From Gordionus sp. m RMFG-2023 (taxonomy: Eukaryota; Nematomorpha; Gordioida; Chordodea; Parachordodidae), in assembly GCF_954871325.1 (NCBI RefSeq), contig NC_088775.1, forward strand, positions 74,439,561 through 74,503,560: DNA of 64,000 bases, given 5' to 3'. This document shows positions 48,601-60,999 of this stretch, piece after piece; the stretch's first letter is position 1; every line of letters begins with the position of its first letter. Made by a program: the position numbers and the translations under genes. Under the pieces are notes generated by a model, which saw nothing but the letters and a program-made list of their open reading frames with translations, made no database searches and had not been told where the DNA came from.

Positions 48601-50588
48601 AATGAATGAAGGATTGTTAACCTTTTAATTAAAAATCAGTATGATCGAGTATAAAATTAGTATACCTCTGCAAGGGAAGGTCGGAAACTATCTTTTAAAT
48701 CGGATGAACTTGAAATTGATAAGATCAAGTTTGTAAAATTAAAATTACTATATTTTCGGCTATTGCTTCCAGACCTTTTTTATTAAGTCATAATATCCGC
48801 CATTTGTAATTTATATCGAATTACTTGAATGTAGGAATTTGAAGCAAAAAAATAGAAAATATTATTATTTTGGTTTATTTTATATATTTTATTTATTTCT
48901 ACTTATATATCATTTTTTTAAATTATTCTACCCAACATATAAAACATTGGCATACCATGACTTTCTTCTGATGTAAAAAGTACGTTCATTGTACCGGACC
49001 ACTTATTCTAAGCGTATCATGTTTCTTTGTACCAAGCTTTCTTACTATTCTATAAAAATTTGGTAAATGAGCAACTACTTTAGAAGTAAATACCTTCGCG
49101 AAATATATTCATTTTATGGAAATAGTCATTAATGATATACTTTAGCGGACAAATTTTTATAGTCGTAATATTCGAATATTATGAATTATAATGCACATTA
49201 AAATATCGCTTAAGTTACCATATCTCTCAATCTTGCTTCTTAATCTCTACCCTGGCTATTATAAAAATTGTTAATATATTAACCATTTTTAGGATTAAAA
49301 TATAATCCCATTTGGATGATACCTTTGTACAGGTTTCATATAATTTTTCTTCATATAAACAAATATCATTATAAAAATATTTTATAACTGTCAGAATAAT
49401 TTTTTTAAAACAAATTGATATTTAATTATGATAACAAATAGCGAATATCGTTTCCTTTAATTTCGATAATGGGATATTTTACAATTTTGATTACAAAGTT
49501 TAACTTTTAGTTTTTTTATACAAAACTAGAAATATATAAAATGGTAAATGCATTCTTGCGAATAGATATGTTATTTTATAATGGAGTTAATTGTTATAAA
49601 ATGACATGTATCTGTAATTTTAATATTACAAAAAAAACTTAAAAATTAAATATCTTGCCCTATATCGTTCAGACATACTTCTCCAAGATCTAATTTAATT
49701 TGAATTTATATAAAATTTAATTTTAAAGATATCATATAGCTATTAATTTTTATTATAGGGTTATGTTATTTAAATTAAAAAAAAATAAATTAAAAACAAT
49801 ATCAATTTAAATTATTTTTTTTTAAAAATATTATGTAATTGAAAAATTAAGAAATATTTGGAAAGATTTATGAGTATTTAGAAATTTATATTAGTTATTT
49901 TAGTCTTTCTAATTTATATCCGATTAAATTTTTGCGAAAAATTAACTGTAATAAATTTTGTAAATAAAATAATTTATTTAATATCATACCTTTTTAAAAA
50001 ATTCTATCTAAGAGCAGAATCAAATAACCAAAATCTGTCTTTATATGATCAAATTTAAATACTTTCTATTAGTTATAATGACATACCTATACCAATTGCC
50101 CTTGTAGAAAGTTTGTTAAGTTTAGGGAAGCTTATTATTTAAAAAAAATAAACACTAATTTCGAAAAGACTTTATTGTTAAAATCCAATAAAAATTCCAA
50201 CCCAAATATTTATGAAACATAAATATGTGATATAGTTCTGCAGAGTAATCATTTATTTATATTATATTTGTGATATAGTTCTGCAGTGTAATTATTTATT
50301 TATATTACATTTTGATTAAAATTATTTGGCTTAAAATTTTTATATCGCAAAATTATTTTTTTTTTGAATAATAAAAAAAAATTATATAGAAAATGAGAAA
50401 TATTTATAAAATTATTTCAGCTACATTTGAAAAATCTCTAACTAATTTAAGAATGTATCTTGTAACAGTATCTAGTTAATTTTCTAAAGTAGTGATTTGA
50501 TGTTTTCTATACTACTTTTCTCAGTTTTTACTATTTTTTTCTTTCCTTCTTAAATATTAATTTTTGAAAATTGCAATTTGACTTCTGA
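45688..50588. other. 4.9 kb without a recognised gene
   Basis: AT-rich sequence. I see a tRNA-like B-box word near 46,158 without a fold, a C run at 48,110, and a 45-bp direct duplication around 50,225-50,310 (TTGTGATATAGTTCTGCAG twice). No coding region, terminal repeats or transposase fragment could be supported. Confidence 0.5.
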
Positions 50589-50772
50589 TAGAGGTTTGCA
50601 ATGGAGAGGTCTTAACCCAAAAGCCTACTCGCCCAATGTTTTAAAATTTTTTATCCCGCTTGCCCATGTACGCCAATCGTTTTTCTAATAAATCTGCCTC
50701 GGCCCCATTCATCTAAAAATTTAATCTATCCACAGGTCTAATCTATTAAAATTATTAGATTGGATTTAGCTA

Positions 50773-51011
50773 TATTTTATTTTATTTTTTATTTTATTTT
50801 ATTTTATTTTATTTTATTTTATTTTATTTTATTTTATTTTATTTTATTTTATTTTATTTTATTTTATTTTATTTTATTTTATTTTATTTTATTTTATTTT
50901 ATTTTATTTTATTTTATTTTATTTTATTTTATTTTATTTTATTTTATTTTATTTTATTTTATTTTATTTTATTTTATTTTATTTTATTTTATTTTATTTT
51001 ATTTTATTTTT
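50773..51011. repeat. (ATTTT)n microsatellite, about 47 copies
   Basis: An almost perfect pentanucleotide array of some 240 bp. It gives an open frame of Phe-Ile-Leu-Tyr repeats in every phase, which is an artefact. Confidence 0.97.
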
Positions 51012-51208
51012 TAATTTAATTTAATTTAATTTAATTTAATTTAATTTAATTTAATTTAATTTAATTTAATTTAATTTTAATTTAATTTAATTTAATTTAA
51101 TTTAATTTAATTTAATTTAATTTAATTTAATTTAATTTAATTTAATTTAATTTAATTTAATTTAATTTAATTTAATTTAATTTAATTTAATTTAATTTAA
51201 TTTAATTT
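51012..51208. repeat. (AATTT)n microsatellite, about 39 copies
   Basis: A second pentanucleotide array directly continues the first with one base changed per unit; a single extra T near 51,076 is the only interruption. It fades into TTTCATTTCGTTTCATTTC. Confidence 0.97.
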
Positions 51209-52860
51209 CATTTCGTTTCATTTCATTTTCATAATTTTTATTAAAACTTATAAAATATGCATGTGAGATAAAATAAATTTTTTTAATAAATACATGCTCT
51301 GGTCATTTCATCCCAAAAAATTCCAATTTAGAGGCCCACCCGCTCGTCCATTGTTTTAAAAATAATTTCAACCTGTTAGCCCAAACTCATTCAAAGTATA
51401 GGAGGTCGGGTTAAGAAACCCACCCATTGCAGACTACTTACGATTATATTGATATAAATTGATAGAAAATTTGAGTTCCTCCAAGTTATCAAAATAAGAT
51501 TAATTAATCGATATGACCAATTTTGAATGTATAAGGGGGGGGGGGGGTTATCCTTAATAATCTTAATATAAAAATTTTATGATTACTTGATTTATTTTTT
51601 TAGATCGCAGTATACCCTAAAAATTTAATTTTCTTTTTTAAAAAAAAACTCAAAATTGGCACATCTTTATACACTTTTTTAAATGTAGATGAATATCGGA
51701 GACATTCCCAGACCTAAAGGGGCCGCCTAATTAAATATTCTTTTGAATTATTATTTATTAAATCCTCAAAAAGGTAAACTATTTAGAACCCTTGAAATTA
51801 AATGGTAAATAAAAGGCTAGAAAAGTAATGAAAAAGACGAAACCTTATGCCAATTTTACCATACTCAAATTTATTGTAACACAGTTCGACCCTTCGCAGT
51901 AGCAGCAAAATAAATTGTACTTTTAAATTTCTTTAATATTGCTTGCTAAAAATATCCATTTTTTAAAAATCATTGGCCGAGTTCGGAAAGAAAAAATTTA
52001 TTGGCCTAAATTTATTAACATATCGTCAAAATAGCTTTAAAGAAATAGCATAGATTATTTAAAATATTATATTGTTTGATTGAACTTTATCTTTACTATC
52101 AAAAACGTACACTATATTATATTATAATACATTGCAATACGATTCCTAATCTCGCAATTTATAATATAAAAATTAAAAAAAAATTTTTTTATGCAAATAA
52201 AAGTTTATTTTCTAAAATAATAATAAAAATATCAAATGTCCAAAAGGTTAAGACTTAAGATGTGATAAAGGAAAGGAATTGTATAGAAAATTTTTAAATT
52301 GACCACCCAATGGAATTTCACGTATATTCAATGTTTTTAAAAGGAGAAGTTTGAATATTTAAATTAAGAGAGGTTTATAGTCAATAGACTCTGTAGCAAT
52401 CACACCAAAGAGGTTGGAGCTATGTAAGAGTTAGTCATTATAACAGGTTTTATTCTAGTTAATAATATTACTCGTTTTTTAAAGAATTTAATTGTTTGTT
52501 TGTTCGTAATGTCTTATTTATATTTAAATTCATGATGAATAAAATTTAGGCCAAAGCAGAGTGTGTATCAAATATCATGGCATAAAAAAATATATCAAAA
52601 TTTATAAAAGTGAATTTCTAATTATTTACCTGAGAAAGTTTAAAGATAATTAAATTTACCTGCTCAAAGATGACTTAAAAATTTTAATAATTTATGTTAC
52701 ATTTTTTATTGTCACCCACCAAAAATGTGTTCAACTCATGTGGCTAAATTTAATTTAGAAACACCTCTAAAACATTTCCTATTTGAGCAGAAAGTTTATT
52801 TGATTCACTTTTCAGACCCGTAGATGATAGATTTTAGCAAAACAACTATATTATGATCAG

Positions 52861-53236
52861 TCAGGCGCGTATCAAGAGGTGGGGGGAGGGATCTCCCTTC
52901 ATCCTAAATTTGTCTATTTTCGTAAATATCATTTTAAGCTAAAATAATTCTTCTTACACACCCCATATCCACCAAAAAAATATGTAATATATCACTATAA
53001 AGAAGTGTTTAAAGAAAAATTAATAAAAATTAATAACTTTTTAAATTAATATAATACAAAATTTTTAGAAAAAAGCATTTTTATATAAATAAAGTGAAAA
53101 CCCAAAAATTATTTTTACAAAAATTTAATTTAGTCAAATGCCTACAATAAGTTTACCTATAGACTTTTAATAAAATTTACGGAAAACCACACATAATAGT
53201 GCCCCCCCCCCTCCCATAGCAAAATCATGGATACAT
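52861..53236. mobile_element. Possible non-autonomous element with G-rich/C-rich inverted ends
   Basis: The left side reads GCGCGTATCAAGAGGTGGGG and the right side, reverse complemented, reads TGTATCCATGATTTTGCTATG then GGAGGGG. The opposed G-rich and C-rich runs suggest diverged inverted ends of a MITE about 375 bp long. No target duplication is clear. Confidence 0.4.
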
Positions 53237-53334
53237 ATAGGTGATCTGTCAAACATATTATCAAAATTATATAAAAAAAATACTATAGAATAAAATTATT
53301 ATATAATAATGGCGTGAGTGTGAGATTGGAGATC

Positions 53335-53625
53335 AGCAAATTCCGGACTGGGCCTATTTTTTTATAAATGTTCTGGCTGGATTGGTCCTAATATTTATTT
53401 AGAAAATTCGGGCCGGGCTTAAATTTTTAATGATATTCAATTTGTAAAATGATAAATTTTAGTTGAAAAAAATTTTATTTATAGTTTTTTACAAATAAAA
53501 AAATATTAAACTTTTCTATATTTAAATAAATTCAGGCCTGGTCTGATGGACAAATAATTTATATAAAAAAATTTGTTCGGATTTCGAGCCGCCGAACAAA
53601 TAATTAGGCCTGAAGCAGATCACTA
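53335..53625. mobile_element. MITE-like remnant with GGGCCGGGC words
   Basis: TCCGGACTGGGCC and AATTCGGGCCGGGC on the left oppose TTAGGCCTGAAGCAGATC on the right, with an AT-rich core. It is similar in style to the fragments at 31,335 and 37,838. The family is not proven. Confidence 0.35.
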
Positions 53626-53861
53626 GTAAAACTTACATTATAGGGGTAAAATTGTCGAATTCGATTGTGCCTTAAGGCGTGTTCCAGAAAATTTTTTTTG
53701 AACCTTGAAGCATGAGTGGATTCTTCGATTCCCGTCTGGTTGATCCATTTTTAGGATAAAATTTCGAGATGCAGTTTTTTATTTTTAGATAAACTGCAAC
53801 ACATTGCTTGTATTTGCATTTTTTTTCAGTCGAAGATTAATTCATAATTAGCATTTATTTA

Positions 53862-55339
53862 ATTTTTTTAAATATCCCATATATTTCTCTTTTTTTAAAA
53901 AACTAAATATAACTCATTCAACTTGTCTTATTTGTTTTAGAAACTTTTCATTTATTAAAAAGAACTATTCTCAATACTAACAATATTTCTCCTCAAAATT
54001 CTAATATAAATTTAATCTCTCAGAAAAGTTCCACAAGGGACTACTTTTAATTATGAATTAACTTCTCATTTTAATATTCCTAAAAGGTGAAAAATCTTTA
54101 GTTGATATAACTAGATTCTGATCAATTTTCCTTGTAAAGTCCTCACCAGAGTGAAAATTAATGACTTATTTTTTGACTGATTTTGAAAGTTCATTTCAGT
54201 TTCCTTTAGATGATCTTAATTCAAAATGAAAGTTTATCAATAAAAAATATTAACCTGGAAGACATAGTCCTGAATTTGGCAACATGATTTGCTACAGCTG
54301 CAATGATTTCTCATTGCTATTTTTAAAATTTTGAAATGACCAACTTAAGTCTAGAATGGCACTTTAAAATGCTGTATATAATGAAAGTAAATTTTGTGCA
54401 TCATTTCCTTATTTTTCCAGTACATATCCAATTTACACCAATCGACTCAAATCGTTTTTTAAAGATTATATATCTGAATATATAAAATATTATTTTTTTT
54501 TCCTTTTGACCTTTGTTATAAAATACACTTAATTAACTGTTTTTTAAAAAATTATTATATAAAGTATATGCACGTAATTTTTAAATTTTTTATCATAAGC
54601 TCAATAGGAAAGCTTAAGTTAATATTAACGTCATAAGTTAAAATATTTCTAACTAATCACAAAAAAAATTGTATAGAAATTTGATAATCTTTAAAAAAAC
54701 AATTTGAGTCGATTGGTGTAAATTTAAGGATATGTATTGGGAAAGTAAGGGAATAATGCACAAAATTTATTTTCATTTTATACAGCATTTTATCGTTATC
54801 AATTCAATTCAAACTTTCTAGACTTAAAGTTAGGCATATCAAAATGTTAAAATAAGTTATAACAGAAATCATTCTAACCCGCAGCCATAGCATATGATGT
54901 TCCCAAATTCAGAACCATGTCTTCAAAATTAATATTTTTTATTGTTAAAATTCCATTTTGAATCAAGAACATCTAAAGGAAACTGAAATGAACTTTCATC
55001 AGTTAATAATAAATAATAAATTTTCAGCCATGGTGAGGACTTTACAAGGAAAAGTCATCTCCTTGGAGGAGGCTGAATGAAAATTTATAGGCAAACTTAA
55101 AGATCCAGTATATCATCATTCACTTTTTAAGATAAAAGATATTTCATAAGGAAAAATATAATCCCTTGAGGAACTTATGAGAGATATATTGGAAATTTAT
55201 TTTGAAACATAATATTGTTAGTAATGAGAATTGAAGAACCTTATATTTAATGATAGGAAAGTTACTAAAACAAATGAGACAAATTGAATGTATTATATAT
55301 TAGATTTAAAAAGAAATATATGGGATGTTTAAAAAAATG
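53862..55339. repeat. Large imperfect inverted repeat, arms of about 600-650 bp
   Basis: The left arm (about 53,862-54,469) and right arm (about 54,684-55,339) are reverse complements at roughly 75-80% by eye, around a spacer of about 214 bp. Matching words include AAATATCCCATATATTTCT with its inverse near 55,315, TCCTTGTAAAGTCCTCACCA with its inverse near 55,035, and TTTACACCAATCGACTCAAAT with its inverse near 54,700. Neither arm has a convincing open frame. It may be an old foldback element or an inverted duplication. Confidence 0.85.
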
Positions 55340-57340
55340 GAATCAATTCTAATTAATATAGCTTTGAAGAAAAAAAATGTAAAATTTTTAATTAATAATT
55401 ATCGGTTTTGTTTTCGTAGAAAATATTAGGAATATAATAAAACTAATTATTTAATAAGAGTGAAAGTTTAAAAAAAACAGACTAACTAACTTAGAGGTTT
55501 AGTTTTGAAAAATTACAAAAAACTCTATTAGTTATACTATTTAGAGAAGATCCCTCTATAACGGGGTGGGGTGGGGAAGTGGATACGAGGCAATTTCGTC
55601 TAATCAATATATAATTATATCCCCTTACATTTTGTTTATTAACATGGTCCCATATCATTTGCTTAATGGAGGAGTGGGGGGGGGGGAGGTTATCTAGAAG
55701 ACTAGCGAAATTTGATATATTCGATTATGCGCCTGTCCCATATTTAATATTTAAGGCGGGATGGTCTCAAAGTTAGTATACCGTTTTCTTACTAACTTTT
55801 CGGTAAATTTTATAAAATTTTTCAATAATTAGTTTTCATTTCAAATTCTAAGACCAAGCTGATCTTAATCTCCGAGTTTCCATTTTTTTAAAAGGATGAT
55901 TTTATTTGTTTATAAATAAAAATTAATCGACGTGTTTGAATATTTTGTGAATAAAAAAAGTCAACACCCTCCTCTAAGAATTATCAAAAAAATTTTATGA
56001 ATAAATGATAAAGGGGACATTTGATCTTTTAAGAAAATATTGGCTTTTTCAAAATTAAACTGGTTATTTGTTTTAAAAAATACATCGTTTATTTTCGGTC
56101 ATTTCCGTCTTTTTTTTGAAAGAAAGATGACTTCTCAAAGACTCTTTGGGTGGTAAGGAAGACGCCTCAAGGATGTCATATCTTAAACGAGCGTTTCGGG
56201 CGATATGTAACCTTGGTTAATAATTCAACTAACAATGGAACTAATCTTTGCTGAAAGGCATATAGATAAAGTTGCTATTCTTCCCTCTATGTCGATTTAA
56301 AAAAAAATATATTTTATAACTTAATTTTAATTAATGATTGCCAATGTTATCATAAGTACTCTTCATTTATTACTTACAATTTTATATATTTTTCTTAGCT
56401 GAAACTTTTGTTTTAATTATTTGTATAAAAAATACAATTGCACTTGAACCTTTTTTATAAAAATAATATTGCAAAAATTTTAACTTTTTTTAAAAAATTA
56501 TATTAATTTATGTATGGGGTTTCGGAATATATATATAATATCTGTATAAAAACAAAATGTATAAATTAACTTAAAATATTTTTTATTTTCAAAATAATTA
56601 TAAATAAATAAAAATTTTTATTCCCCATAAATTGAGCAATTTTAATCTCATTTCTAAATTCATTATACTATAATGACCACTGTTATAAAAGGATCACAAG
56701 GAGAAAAGGGTATTTTTTGAACATTCTTTGCATTCCTAGCAACTCGAAATGTTACTGTCAAATTTCGTCGAAGACAAACCCCCCAAAATGGATAGCTCAT
56801 ATAAAAAATATGCTACCTGCGACCAGAATAAAAAAATACAAGTATAAAAATCATGTTCAAAATCAGTTATCATACAACTTGAGAAGCACCCCCCCCCCTT
56901 CATGGTTATTTCTTACATATAGAGATAGTATAAGTATTCTATAAAGCACATATTTTAAACTAGGTATTAAAGTTAATACTAATGTGGAAAAAGTAAAAAC
57001 CTCTTTAAGTAGAAATACAAAAGGAAATATTGGGAACAAATTAACCTGATAATGATGGATGCTGTGGTGAATGAGTTTTGAGTAGAATAATAATTAATAA
57101 AAACGTTAAGGAGTGTCATAAAAGATTTTTTTATATCCTCTTATAATTTTATCACTAAATAAAGATTGTTATAGGAAATTAAATTTCGATGAAATAATGA
57201 AGAATTTTAGGAGAAAGAATAATGTTTTAACAAATCTATTTGCAAAAATTAAAGCCTTTTTTAAATTATAAAATTTATGTTAATATAGTAAAAATACAAG
57301 TTCGTTGTTTCCGTTTATTCAATTTAAAAAATTTTCATAA
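55340..57340. other. No gene recognised
   Basis: AT-rich DNA with G or C runs at 55,563-55,580, 55,675 and 56,889. Short open frames have no family resemblance. Confidence 0.45.
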
Positions 57341-57354
57341 ACATTTTAAAAAAA

Positions 57355-57532
57355 TTTTTTTAAAATAATCTGATTTTTTAAAATTCTAAATAATCTGATT
57401 TTTTTTATTTAAAATAATCTGATTTTTTAAAATTCTAAATAATCTGATTTTTTTATTTAAAATAATCTGATTTTTTAAAATTCTAAATAATCTGATTTTT
57501 TTATTTAAAATAATCTGTTTTTTTAAAATATT
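57355..57532. repeat. Short tandem repeat, about 52-bp unit, three and a half copies
   Basis: TTTAAAATAATCTGATTTTT followed by AAAATTCTAAATAATCTGAT recurs; each unit is itself two AATAATCTGATTTT halves. Confidence 0.88.
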
Positions 57533-58123
57533 TTTACTCACTTCAAATATTTTTCATTTCCTTTTTCTGACTAGGTCTATTTTTCTCTAATATGGTTTTA
57601 TTTTATTATGCTTTAGTTTAAAAATTATTTTATATAAATAATATATAATATATCTGATAGTTCGGGGTCGGACTCAGGTATATATCTTTGCCATGGCCTA
57701 ACTACAATAAGTATTGTTTTAATTATTTTAACCCAAATTTTGTAATAAATTATATAAAATTTGTGTAAGAAAACATGAAGTCAATAGTTATCGCATTTCC
57801 ATGTTAGAAAAGTGGGGATTGAATTTGGGACGGTTGACAAAATTTTAGGAATAATAATGGTTAATGCGATTTAACGGTTCTATTTAAGTTCTGTCCTGAA
57901 AATATATGTTTAAAGGGAATTTTTTATATTTCAGGCCCACGCTTGTTATCATATCAGATTACTGTATATAAAAATACAATTTTTTTAGGGTACAAAAATG
58001 ATTGCATCAAATATTAATAGAAATTTAATTTTTTAGAGCCGCGAGCCGGTCACTATATTATTGATGTTGAGGACCGATGGAGAACTCTAATATAATAAGT
58101 TTTTAAAAAATTATTTTACTTAC

Positions 58124-58232
58124 TCATTATGAGCTTGCAATCAAACCACGATTCGCTTAATTCTTCCTCAGCCGCTGCAAGAGCGTAAAAACTATGCTCG
58201 AGCTTGGTTGGAAATCTTTTAGTATATGCCAT
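58124..58232 (-). CDS. Candidate first coding exon of an unidentified host gene
   Basis: On the minus strand an ATG at 58,232 opens MAYTKRFPTKLEHSFYALAA and then AEEELSESWFDCKLIM, ending in phase 1 at a consensus donor (A|GTAAGT). The composition is protein-like, with an alternating acidic helix, and GC content rises locally. A TATTAG acceptor 37 nt on could add only a few residues before a stop, so the true next exon may lie elsewhere or be missed. The family is not recognised. Confidence 0.5.
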
Positions 58233-59994
58233 TTTTTTAGCGGGACCCCAATATAGCGAAGGCTCGGCTGTGGAGCATCCCGTGATTTGTTATTGTTATG
58301 CTACTAGACTAGATACAATTAAGAATAGAGTAAACTTTGTAGAAATTAACGGTAAAATAAAGGTTTGGCTCTGCTATACTTTATAATAAAGAATGCATGG
58401 AAAATATTTATTACATAAACAATTGAAGAAAAAAAGTTTAATTATGAAATTAATATATTCTTAAAATATATAATCATATTACATCATATAATGTAAGTAA
58501 CGTGTATTGAATATTTTTTAAAAATTTCTAATTAGTGGTTTGAATAGAGGAATATTTAATATCTTTTAAACAGCTGTTTTGATTTCCATGCTTACTCTTT
58601 TTTTTTCACATGCAAAAGACAGGCGATTGGTTAAAATAATATATTAGAATAATGAATCAATTTAATTTGATAATGCGATGGGCCCATTCCTATTGAAATA
58701 TTTTCTTTATCTTCTTCTCTCTATTTGTTTCTTTTCTTTCTTTCGTGATTTAATATTATTCTCCTAAAAGTATTTTTAATTCAAGCCCATCTTCGCTTTC
58801 CGATCATTAAAATTTTAATAACATTTTGTACCTTAGGTAAATAAATATTATGGCAAAAAATTATTTATTTTAAATAATATATTTTTTTTGTATCAAATAC
58901 AAATTTACTATTTCTACCTCTTCCATCCAATTATCTACTAGACATTATTATTATAACTTAAAAAAATAAATATAAGTAGAAAGAATGTGTGTTCAAGCTT
59001 AGAGCTCATATTAGACAGGCTTTTATATGTATATAAAAATAAATAAATAAAAAATATTTTAATTATATACAATTATTATTTTATTTAACTTTCATTATTT
59101 ATTTATACATTATAATTATTTTATTCCTTTTCTTTATTTAAAAAATTCACGGATATTTTTAATGAATTTTTTAATTTTTAGGAAAATTCCTCTGGCAGAA
59201 AAAGGTAAAAAAATTGAATATATAATATTATAAATAATTGTGATACTGACTGATAATATACAAAAAAAAAAATCTATATAATTTATCAATTTTAAAAATA
59301 ATAACTAATCATCGAGTGAAAGAAAAATTTGTTAAATGTACATTTTTCAATTAAAATCTCGGTTTTCAAGCTTAAAAATAAAATTAAAAAAAAATTGGTC
59401 TAGCTGGGACCTATAAATTTCTGCCAAGTCAGAGCCATAAAATTAAATTTGCATGGCATTAATGTGCTCCTTTTGTTGTCTACTTCGTTGCTTAACTATT
59501 TGAGATTAGATCTAGAGGACAACCGAAACATATCAATCTTAACTTCCAAGCCTGGTCACGAGAATGACTAAAAGTCGTCCCTAGTAAAAATCTCAGTTTA
59601 TTTTTCAGCAAAGAAATTCAGGTGGTGACGATCCTCATTACAATTGAGAGGGGGGGGGGAGGATGTAGTTTTGATTTTAGTTCATGTTTTAATGGGGGTG
59701 GGTAGGAGAATAAATATGGGGTAATCGTAATTGATTTAGGTTATGCAAAAGTCCCTGAAAGCATATCAGTAGCTCTCCCTCTGTTGTGATGTACATATTT
59801 TTGTGTAGATCGCAGTTAATATCACCTCAAAAGCTATCATCCTTTATATTGGATTCTCCCGGGTACTTTTCCTCATAATAAGATCAACCATCATTTTAAA
59901 AAGGCCAAAATTCCTATTTTAGAACCGGCTCTTCTATGGGGGTAAATTTTTTAAAGAAAATTAAGCAAAATTTTAATTCAAATCCTTGCCTATA

Positions 59995-60994
59995 CAGGGT
60001 GGCTTAAAACAACGTCGCGTTTTGAAATTTTTATCACTTTAAAATGCGTTACCTGTTTTTTAAATTAAATTTCAAATTTTATTAAAATCAAAGGGCGTAT
60101 GGAACTTATAACCTCACTTTTTATTAAAAATCAAGGCATTTTTTAGAAAAGAGATCAAATTTTGACAAAAAATAACTCAAGATTCTCAATTTCTTTAGAT
60201 TGATCCAGCATGTTACCGGACGTTCATCTTTTTCCATAAATTTTTTATCCATTTTTTTTGTACAACAGCTGGCGATCTCTTCCACTGATCAACCGCCAAC
60301 ATGATATTTTAATGTCGAAAGGATGGGTCACATTCCATAATTTTACTTTAAAGGCTTCCTAAATTTCATAGCCTCTTTTCATAAACTAATTCCACACATG
60401 ATAATCCAGTGGATTAAGATTAGGATTGTCACGGGGTCATTGAGCTAGACAAAAATTCCCGTCTGGATAGAGCACTATGCGAGGGAGCGTAGTCTTGCAC
60501 AAAGATCATATTTGATTACCCAATAAAGCTTTGGCCTAGAGTGATAAAAGTTATTTCAGATGATTTATATAAAAATCAGAATTTATTTTTATTCTTTGCT
60601 AAAAAAAATGTTATTTTATGAGTATATAGATATTCTTTTGATAATATTTTCAACTTATAAAATAATCATCCTATTTTGTTGGGCGTTAATAAAAGGCGTT
60701 TTATAATAAGATTTGTTGATAACTTAAATATTTTTTGCTATAAAAAATTTTCGACTCTGGTTATAATCCAACACAATAGAACCTCACCTAACCCGTTTTA
60801 AATTTTTTAAGGGATTTGTATTTTCAAATTTTTGCATTTTGATATCAATTTTCTGAAAAACGACTAGATCAAATTCTAAAAAAATTAAAGTGTTAAATTC
60901 CATATATTAATAAATAGCGAAATTTCATTTAAATAACGAGTAACGCGTAATAGTTTATGAAGAGACAAAACACGACGTTTTTAAGGCCACCCTA
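59995..60994 (-). mobile_element. mariner-type element, 1 kb, decayed
   Basis: The ends are CAGGGTGGCTTAAAACAACG and, reverse complemented, TAGGGTGGCCTTAAAAACGT, followed by CGCGTTTTG or CGTGTTTTG, so the inverted repeats are about 28 bp. A TA precedes the left end. Part of a mariner transposase lies inside on the minus strand. One kb is slightly short of a full mariner of 1.2-1.3 kb. Confidence 0.8.
60215..60506 (-). pseudogene. mariner transposase C-terminal fragment
   Basis: Leftward from 60,503 the strand reads FVQDYAPSH, the box around the second catalytic aspartate, then in other frames NPNLNPLDYHVWN with the third aspartate (family form SPDLNPLDYHVW). Further on come IMECDPSFRH and VDQWKRSPAVVQKKWIKNLW. 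Several stops and frame changes split it. The first aspartate and the DNA-binding N-terminus were not found. Confidence 0.75.
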
Positions 60995-60999
60995 ATAGT

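Larger units (their letters stand above)
50589..51436. mobile_element. hAT MITE carrying pentanucleotide arrays
   Basis: The left end is TAGAGGTTTGCAATGG and the right end, reverse complemented, is TAGTCTGCAATGGGTGGG, both followed by CCCAxTG/CGCCCA-like words as in the 26,925 element. The flanks CTTCTGAT and CTTACGAT agree at 6 of 8. Nearly half of its length is the microsatellite below. Confidence 0.65.

Noticed and set aside
50760-51014. Open frame of Phe-Ile-Leu-Phe-Tyr repeats
   Set aside because: It is a direct translation of the (ATTTT)n microsatellite.
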